Source of the DNA: Ignavibacteriales bacterium CG18_big_fil_WC_8_21_14_2_50_31_20
GTDB lineage: Bacteria; Bacteroidota; Ignavibacteria; Ignavibacteriales; Melioribacteraceae
Assembly (NCBI GenBank): GCA_002786785.1
Contig: PCUD01000027.1
Coordinates: 1-41,854, forward strand
Direction of reading: 5' to 3'
DNA: 41,854 nucleotides
Below are positions 36,167 through 41,854 of the stretch, in pieces. The first letter of the stretch is position 1, and each line of letters begins with the position of its first letter. The notes beneath the pieces were generated by a model. The model had not been told where the DNA came from. It was given only the letters and a program-made list of their open reading frames with translations, and ran no database searches. The translations under genes were made by a program, and so were the position numbers.

Positions 36167-36199
36167 AAGGCAGGTTATGTTGAAAATATGGCCTGCCTT
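36167..36199 (+). terminator. Terminator of the exbB-exbD-exbD operon
   Basis: AAGGCAGG/CCTGCCTT stem with a 17-base loop, followed by a run of T (36198-36206), 21 bases past the second exbD stop. It also shows that the longer frame of the next gene, which would start inside it, is not used. Confidence 0.88.
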
Positions 36200-36227
36200 T
36201 TTTTTTGAAAAATATTTTGGATTTATA

Positions 36228-36674
36228 ATGAATTTAAGAGATAAAATAAACTCTGATCTTAAAGATGCTATGAAATCTGGTGATAAACTTAGATTATCTA
36301 CTATTAGGTCAATTAGGGCTTTAATTTTAGAGTTTGAGAAGAGTGGTGCAAATAGAGAATTAACTGCCGAAGAAGAAATTAGCTTAATATCTAGTGCAGC
36401 AAAAAAGCGAAAAGATTCAATAGAGCAATATAAAAATGCTGGTAGAAACGACTTAGCAGAGAATGAGGAAAAAGAGCTTGCAATTTTAACCGAATATCTT
36501 CCAAAGCAATTAACTGATGAAGAGCTTGAATCAGAAATTAGGAAAATTGCCAATCAGATTGAAGCTACTACTAAATCTGACTTCCCAAAACTAATGCCAC
36601 AAGCAATAAAAAATTTGAAAGGCAAAGCAGATGGTAAGAAAATAAAAGAATTTGTAGAAAAGATATTGAATTAA
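36228..36674 (+). CDS. yqeY: GatB/YqeY domain-containing protein
   Basis: A 148-residue protein of the YqeY family, a stand-alone version of the C-terminal tRNA-binding-type domain of GatB; its cellular role is unknown. Visible are MNLRDKINSDLKDAMKSGDKLRLSTIRSIRALI, EEISLISSAAKKRKDSIEQY, LAILTEYLPKQLTDEEL and the closing GKADGKKIKEFVEKIL, all standard. The start at ATG 36228 is chosen because an upstream in-frame TTG (36180) lies inside the terminator. No strong RBS is seen. It is followed after 46 bases by cvpA. Confidence 0.93.
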   Translation: MNLRDKINSDLKDAMKSGDKLRLSTIRSIRALILEFEKSGANRELTAEEEISLISSAAKKRKDSIEQYKNAGRNDLAENEEKELAILTEYLPKQLTDEELESEIRKIANQIEATTKSDFPKLMPQAIKNLKGKADGKKIKEFVEKILN

Positions 36675-36720
36675 TTTGCTCTATCTTTTTCTAAAATAAG
36701 TATTAAAATAATTACAATAA

Positions 36721-37251
36721 ATGAATTACATTGATTTTATCATAGTCTTTTTTCTAATAATTGGTTTTGCTTTGGGTTTCCGTGATGGGCTTATTCGAAA
36801 ACTAATAGGACTTATTGGATTGGTTATTGGCTTTGTATTAGCGCTTGAATTTTACCAAAGACTAGCTTTTTTTATTTCACCTTATGTGAACAATGAAATT
36901 TATCTAGCAGAAATTGTTTCTTGGCTTTTCATTTTTATTGGAGCAATCTTTTTGGCTTCAATCCTGAAAAGAATAATTCATCCTTTAGATAAAGTTAATA
37001 AATTTACAAATCAATTATTGGGTGGTATTTCTGGAACTTTACAAATATTATTTTTTATTAGCGGATTTTTACTATTCTTAAATGTTTTTGACTTCCCATC
37101 AAAAGATACTCAAGAAACTTCCTTATTATATTCTAAAGCATATAATGTAATTCCATATAGTATTGATTTAATTATAGGCGAAAACTCTGAGGCAATGAAT
37201 TTAGTAAAAGATTTTATAGAAAAAAGTAGTGATATAGAAGATTCAAAATGA
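36721..37251 (+). CDS. cvpA: CvpA family membrane protein
   Basis: A 176-residue inner-membrane protein with four hydrophobic segments (about 4-22, 27-46, 61-82 and 101-123). The opening IDFIIVFFLIIGFALGFRDGLIRKLIGLIG matches the CvpA/colicin-V-production family, whose members are linked to envelope stability and export in other bacteria. Its stop overlaps the mutS2 ATG by four bases. A cvpA-like gene near mutS2 is also seen in Bacillus subtilis and others. No separate regulation is visible. Confidence 0.9.
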   Translation: MNYIDFIIVFFLIIGFALGFRDGLIRKLIGLIGLVIGFVLALEFYQRLAFFISPYVNNEIYLAEIVSWLFIFIGAIFLASILKRIIHPLDKVNKFTNQLLGGISGTLQILFFISGFLLFLNVFDFPSKDTQETSLLYSKAYNVIPYSIDLIIGENSEAMNLVKDFIEKSSDIEDSK

Positions 37252-39581
37252 TAACTCAAAAAGTACTTAACACACTCGAGTATTTCAAAGTTCTGGAATA
37301 TTTAGCCAAGTACTCTTATACAGAAATTGGCAAAGAACTAATACTTACCTCACTTCCGTTTAACAATTCTGATTTAGCAACGAAATGTGGATTGAAGGTT
37401 TCTGAAGCAAAGATAATTCTTATTGAAAATGATATTCCTCCATTAGAATTCATTCCAAATATTCATACACAATTATCACAAAGTAAAATTGAAGGAAGTA
37501 TTCTTACAATAAAGAATATTAGAGATATACAAAATCTTTTGGCTGTTTCAAGAAAACTAAAAGACTTTTTAATTTCCAAATGTGAAAATACATCGCTTAA
37601 TTCAGAATTTAATTACAAACTATTTTCGGATAAATCTTTAGAAAATGAAATTGATTTGATATTTACTTCTTCTGGCGAAATAAAAGACTCTGCAAGCAAT
37701 GAGTTAAAAAAAATTCGTTCTAATATTAACGAAAAAAGTGATGAGCTACGAAAAACTGTTAATAAAATATTAAAGCAATTAAGTAAATCGTTATTGGTTC
37801 AAGAAGAATATATCACAATGAGAGATGGAAGAGTTGTTCTTCCAATTAAAGCCGAACACAAACGACAAGTAAAAGGATTTATACATTCAGAATCTGGAAC
37901 TGGACAGACAATTTATATTGAGCCAGAAGAATCATTGGAATTAAATAATGATTTACTTTCACTTCGGTTTGCAGAAAGTAGGGAGATTGAAAAAATATTA
38001 AAGCAAATTACAAAAAGGATTGGTGAAGCAAGTATTGCATTGAAATTATCACTAAATACAATTGCCGAATTAGATTCATATTTTGCTAAAGCTCAATATT
38101 CACTTGAAATAATAGGCGATTTCCCAACAATTGATAATTCAGAACCATTTAAAATTATTGATGGTTTTCACCCTATTCTTTTAAAGAAACTTTCACGTAA
38201 AAATACAGTCCCACTTAATCTCGAAATTAAAGATACAAAAATAATAATAATAACAGGCCCTAATGCTGGGGGAAAAACTGTTGTGCTTAAATCAGTTGGT
38301 TTATTAACACTCCTTGTTATGACTGGACTTCATGTTCCAATAAATCCAGATTCTAATTTTCACTTTTTTAGTAATCTATTAGTTGATATTGGAGATCAGC
38401 AATCTATTGAAGATGATTTAAGCACATTCAGTTCTCACTTGGCCAATATAAGAGATATTATTGAATTTACTAATAAAGATACGTTGATAATTCTTGACGA
38501 ACTTGGGACTGGAACTGATCCTACTGAAGGTGCGTCACTCGCATCAGCTATTCTATTAGAAATGCGGGATAAAGGCTCTACTGTGCTGGCAACAACACAT
38601 CATGGCGATCTAAAAATTTTGGCTAATAGTGAAGTTGGATTAGAGAATGCCTCAATGGAGTTTAATATAGAAGAATTGAAACCAACTTATAAATTTAAAC
38701 AAGGATTGCCTGGTTCAAGTTATGCTTTTGAGGTTGCTAGTAGAATTGGAATTAGTGAAAATATAATTGTAAATGCAAAAAGTAGAATTAAAAATGATAG
38801 CAATAAGATAGAGGATTTTTTAATTGATTTAGAAAATAAAACAAGAAAAATGCAAAATCAATTAAACAAATATGAAATTGAAAATATTAGATTAGCTAGT
38901 TTAACAAACCTTTATCAACAAAAATTAAATAAATTGGAAAACGAAAAGAGAGGAATAATATCTGAAGCCAAGCACGAAGCTTCAGAAATATTAAATAATG
39001 TAAATCGTGAAGTAGAACTTACTATTAAAAGTATTAGAGAGGGCAAAGCTGAAAAAGAAGTTATTAAACAGGCAAAAGAAAAAATTATTTTGTTGAAAAA
39101 TGAAAGTACAAACAGGCTGCAAGAAAAGGAAAACAATAAACTTAAAAATCCAAAAATTGGAGATTATGTAAGAATAATTAATACTTTAACATCTGGCGAG
39201 ATAATTTCTATTGATGGTAAACTAGCAGTAATAGTTTCGGGCAATGTAAAAGTAAAAGCAAAAGTTGACCAATTAGAATTTGCAAAAAAAAATAAAGACA
39301 AAGTAGATGAAACTTATAAGCATCTAAATATTGAAATCACTACTTCCAGACTTGATATTAGGGGTAATAAACCTGAAGAAATTGAATTTGAAGTTATTAA
39401 ATTTATTGATAATGCTTATAGCAATAATTTATCGCAAATTGAAATTGTTCATGGAAAAGGAACTGGTGTTCTAAAACAAATGGTAAATGAAATTCTTGTT
39501 CATCATAGCGCTGTAAAAGATTATGGTTATGCCAAAATAGAATTTGGTGGTGAGGGTGTTACTGTAATTAATTTAAAATGA
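37248..39581 (+). CDS. mutS2: Endonuclease MutS2
   Basis: A 777-residue ATPase of the MutS2 family, which suppresses recombination in some bacteria and splits collided ribosomes in others. A core/clamp region precedes Walker A TGPNAGGKTVVLKSVGLL (about residues 336-353). Walker B and signature follow as ILDELGTGTDPTEGASLA (about 415-432), then a helical segment (residues 500-630) and a C-terminal Smr domain with LDIRGNKPEE and HGKGTGVLKQ. The mismatch-recognition domain of MutS is absent, as expected. Overlaps cvpA by four bases. Confidence 0.96.
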   Translation: MITQKVLNTLEYFKVLEYLAKYSYTEIGKELILTSLPFNNSDLATKCGLKVSEAKIILIENDIPPLEFIPNIHTQLSQSKIEGSILTIKNIRDIQNLLAVSRKLKDFLISKCENTSLNSEFNYKLFSDKSLENEIDLIFTSSGEIKDSASNELKKIRSNINEKSDELRKTVNKILKQLSKSLLVQEEYITMRDGRVVLPIKAEHKRQVKGFIHSESGTGQTIYIEPEESLELNNDLLSLRFAESREIEKILKQITKRIGEASIALKLSLNTIAELDSYFAKAQYSLEIIGDFPTIDNSEPFKIIDGFHPILLKKLSRKNTVPLNLEIKDTKIIIITGPNAGGKTVVLKSVGLLTLLVMTGLHVPINPDSNFHFFSNLLVDIGDQQSIEDDLSTFSSHLANIRDIIEFTNKDTLIILDELGTGTDPTEGASLASAILLEMRDKGSTVLATTHHGDLKILANSEVGLENASMEFNIEELKPTYKFKQGLPGSSYAFEVASRIGISENIIVNAKSRIKNDSNKIEDFLIDLENKTRKMQNQLNKYEIENIRLASLTNLYQQKLNKLENEKRGIISEAKHEASEILNNVNREVELTIKSIREGKAEKEVIKQAKEKIILLKNESTNRLQEKENNKLKNPKIGDYVRIINTLTSGEIISIDGKLAVIVSGNVKVKAKVDQLEFAKKNKDKVDETYKHLNIEITTSRLDIRGNKPEEIEFEVIKFIDNAYSNNLSQIEIVHGKGTGVLKQMVNEILVHHSAVKDYGYAKIEFGGEGVTVINLK

Positions 39582-39651
39582 TTTGGCAACAATTAAAAAA
39601 AAACGATATATTGACCTGTTAACATTATTTTATTAAAAATCGGAGGTAACT

Positions 39652-40887
39652 TTGAAAAAAAATCTACGTCTTTTGATTATCTCATTAGTTTTTTCAACTC
39701 AAATATTTGCGAGTGGATTTCAAATTAATGAACATGGTGCAAGAGGGATGGCAATGGCAGGCGCATATACAGCGTTGGCTTTAGATGGTTCAGCACTTTA
39801 TTTTAATCCAGCAGGTTTATCTCAACTTAATGGCACACAAATTATGGTGGGTGCAACGCTTATTTCTCCATCAGTAACGTTCAGAGGAGTTGCACCATCA
39901 ATCGACGAATCATCACTGAAATCAGCTGTTTTTACTCCAATTAATGTTTATTTAACTCATAAACTAAATGATGACTGGGCTTTTGGTTTTGGTGTAAACA
40001 ATCAATATGGTCTTGGTACCACATGGGATGATAATTGGATTGGTAAATACCTTGCTATCGATACAGAAATTCAGACATTTTATTTTACAGGTGCAGCTGC
40101 ATACAAATTCTCTGACAAACTGTCGCTAGGTGTTACTGCTTCTTATGTTTATGGTAATGTTTCAATTGTTAAAAAGCAATCACTTGCTCCATTTAATGCA
40201 GATGCTACAATTGATTTATCTGGAACAGCAGGTTCTTTTGCTTATTCAGTAGGACTTCTTTATAAACCAACAGACATGCTAAATATTGGTCTTGATTTTA
40301 GAAGTAGTTCTAAATTAAATTTTTCAGGCACAGCCGATGTATCAGCTCCTAGTGCTTTATTGAGCTTAATACCTTCTGGTGATGTTGAAGCTCCACTTAC
40401 AACTCCATTTAACGCCACAGTCGGTTTAGCTATATTTCCATCAAAAGAGTTAACTGTTTCTGCTGACTTCCAATATGTTGGCTGGTCTAGTTACGATAAA
40501 TTAGAAGTAACTTTTGTGAAATCAAATGTAGTTAGCACTTCAATAAGAGATTATTCTGATGGTTGGATTGCTAGACTTGGTGCAGAATATGCAATTACGG
40601 ATAATTTTGATTTACGTGGTGGTTTTTTGTATGATAATAATCCTGTAAAGGATGAATTAGTTGAGCCAACTCTACCAGATGCTGACCGCATTGGACTAAA
40701 TGTTGGAGTGGGTTACAAAATTACTCCTAACCTTTCAATTGACTTAGCTTATCTATTTTTAAGATTTGTAGAAAGAAAAATTGAAAATTCTAATGTAGAT
40801 TATACTAGTGGTGCTGCAGGTTTTAATGGTACTTATAATTCCTATGCGCATTTAATTGGTTTTAATTTATCATATTACATTAATTAA
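39652..40887 (+). CDS. OmpP1/FadL/TodX family outer membrane transport protein
   Basis: A 411-residue outer-membrane beta-barrel of the family that moves long-chain fatty acids or other hydrophobic compounds. The start is TTG with CGGAGGT five bases upstream, and the signal peptide ends ...TQIFAS. The mature protein begins GFQINEHGARGMAMAGAYTA, the conserved plug region, and continues LALDGSALYFNPAGLSQL. The C-terminus ends in an aromatic/asparagine strand (LIGFNLSYYIN) suitable for barrel assembly. Followed after 15 bases by an SGNH-hydrolase lipoprotein, so the two are probably co-transcribed and may act together on lipids. Confidence 0.92.
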   Translation: MKKNLRLLIISLVFSTQIFASGFQINEHGARGMAMAGAYTALALDGSALYFNPAGLSQLNGTQIMVGATLISPSVTFRGVAPSIDESSLKSAVFTPINVYLTHKLNDDWAFGFGVNNQYGLGTTWDDNWIGKYLAIDTEIQTFYFTGAAAYKFSDKLSLGVTASYVYGNVSIVKKQSLAPFNADATIDLSGTAGSFAYSVGLLYKPTDMLNIGLDFRSSSKLNFSGTADVSAPSALLSLIPSGDVEAPLTTPFNATVGLAIFPSKELTVSADFQYVGWSSYDKLEVTFVKSNVVSTSIRDYSDGWIARLGAEYAITDNFDLRGGFLYDNNPVKDELVEPTLPDADRIGLNVGVGYKITPNLSIDLAYLFLRFVERKIENSNVDYTSGAAGFNGTYNSYAHLIGFNLSYYIN

Positions 40888-40902
40888 GGAAAGGGGAAAC
40901 TA

Positions 40903-41854
40903 ATGAAAAAAACAATTATATTCTTAGCATTGTCAACACTTCTTTTTGTTGCCTGCGAAGATAGATCAGATTTAACAGCTCCTTCTCTACCAAATACTGG
41001 AGATGCAGATTTTTCAAGATTTGTTACAATTGGTAATAGTTTAACTGCTGGATATCAAAGTGGGTCTCTTTATGAAAGCTCTCAAGTATATTCATTAGGA
41101 AAAATTATTGCTGACCAAGTGGGAGCAAATTTTGAGCAACCAATAATTAGCGAACCTGGTATTCCTGGTAAACTGGAATTACATGATTTAAAACCAACTA
41201 TTTTACCAAATTCTCAAATGGGTGAACCAACTAATTTAAATTATGCAGCTCCATATAATAATTTGGGAGTTCCTGGAGCAATTCTTTACGATTTAATTGA
41301 CGAAACAGATTTAACTACTAAATATGCTTCCAGACAAAATCCTTATTTCCAAATTGTATTGAGAAATCAAGCTGCTTTTGGTGCAAGTATAATAAAACAA
41401 GCTTTAGTACTTCAGCCTACTTTTGTAAACCTTTGGATTGGTAACAACGATGTTTTAGGTTATGCTACAAGTGGTGGCACTAAAGGAACTGATGCTGCTA
41501 CAGGTACTTTGCCAACAGATGTGCCAACATTTACATTTTTATATAATCAAGTTGCAACAGCTTTAACTGATACATCTGGTTATAGAAAAATAGCAGTAGC
41601 TAATATTCCTGATGTTCAAAATATTCCATTTTTTACTACAGTTGGTCCTAAATTAGCTTCTTCTCTTACTGCTATGGGTGTACCTGCAATGGTTTATCAA
41701 ACACATTCAAGCCCAGGCTATGGTGTTGCAACAACTTCAGATTTGGAAACAGGTAAGGTACTCTTGACACTTACCGGTAGTGCTGCAACTGCTTATTTAG
41801 GTGATAGAAGCGGAGCCTTTTATTCTGCAACTGGAATTCCAGTGCCTGCAGGCG
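40903..41854 (+). CDS. SGNH-hydrolase-like lipoprotein, cut by the right edge
   Basis: A frame of 317 codons is open to the window end. It starts at ATG 40903, with AAGGAAAGGGG upstream. The signal peptide ends in the lipobox FVAC (Cys18). Block I is VTIGNSLTAGY, where Ser46 would be the nucleophile (GNS in place of GDS); block II is NLGVPGA; block III is IGNNDVLG (residues 179-186). These match SGNH/GDSL esterases or lipases. Block V (DxxH) would lie beyond the edge, so activity is not confirmed. It follows the FadL-type gene; this pairing is common in Bacteroidota-related genomes, which suggests surface lipid handling. Confidence 0.87.
   Translation, partial: MKKTIIFLALSTLLFVACEDRSDLTAPSLPNTGDADFSRFVTIGNSLTAGYQSGSLYESSQVYSLGKIIADQVGANFEQPIISEPGIPGKLELHDLKPTILPNSQMGEPTNLNYAAPYNNLGVPGAILYDLIDETDLTTKYASRQNPYFQIVLRNQAAFGASIIKQALVLQPTFVNLWIGNNDVLGYATSGGTKGTDAATGTLPTDVPTFTFLYNQVATALTDTSGYRKIAVANIPDVQNIPFFTTVGPKLASSLTAMGVPAMVYQTHSSPGYGVATTSDLETGKVLLTLTGSAATAYLGDRSGAFYSATGIPVPAG

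Noticed and set aside
36177-36227. N-terminal extension of yqeY
   Set aside because: It would begin inside the terminator hairpin and lacks family similarity; the ATG at 36228 matches the conserved start.
36122-36553. Minus-strand frame of 143 codons
   Set aside because: Runs antisense across the exbD terminator and yqeY, with low-complexity Ser/Phe composition; not a gene.
39611-39639. TTGACC-17-TAAAAA as a promoter of the fadL-like gene
   Set aside because: The transcription start would fall within the Shine-Dalgarno sequence, leaving no usable leader.

Overview
The window (about 30% G+C by eye) looks like chromosomal core DNA from a bacterium of the Ignavibacteria or a close relative in the Bacteroidota/Chlorobiota group. 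Two secreted proteins end in the NYPNPFNPSTTI-type C-terminal sorting domain that is abundant in that lineage. Many genes also have clear Shine-Dalgarno sequences (GGAGG upstream of groEL, the DUF2911 gene, exbB and the fadL-like gene), unlike Bacteroidia and Flavobacteriia, where such sites are scarce. TTG starts are common. The assignment is inference; no rRNA or tRNA is present to test it.

Layout. Positions 1-4024 (minus strand) hold psd-pssA-tatA-gatA, a 65-residue double-CxxC protein and the truncated sucD. Positions 4255-7869 (plus) form a tight cluster: ybaB, recR, a SAM methyltransferase, two tandem related lipoproteins and ftsX. Positions 7941-11699 (plus) hold a polysaccharide module: a minimal SLBB protein, a Wzc-like tyrosine kinase and a UDP-glucuronate decarboxylase-like enzyme. 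Positions 11780-14439 (minus) hold groEL with a perfect CIRCE operator, a small membrane protein and a double-HTH regulator. Positions 14575-19965 (minus) hold two large secreted proteins with type IX sorting domains; a CRP-like palindrome lies upstream of the second. Then come a class V aminotransferase (minus), a GC-shifted structured intergenic element, a DUF2911-TPR protein (plus) and an MFS sugar transporter (minus).

Positions 24887-30191 (plus) hold a PabB-PabC fusion, a polyprenyl diphosphate synthase coupled to ptsH-ptsI, and a small lipoprotein. polA (minus) and a secreted endonuclease/phosphatase-fold protein (plus) follow. The last part is an exbB-exbD-exbD energy-transduction operon, yqeY-cvpA-mutS2, and a FadL-type outer-membrane protein followed by an SGNH-hydrolase lipoprotein cut by the right edge.

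Most genes are housekeeping, and I found no CRISPR array, intact insertion sequence, prophage or obvious defence island. The least explained parts are the tandem lipoproteins coupled to ftsX, the modular FG-GAP-like giant protein, the double-HTH regulator next to groEL, the structured element near 21.9 kb and the isolated CRP-type site. These are leads rather than a demonstrated new system.
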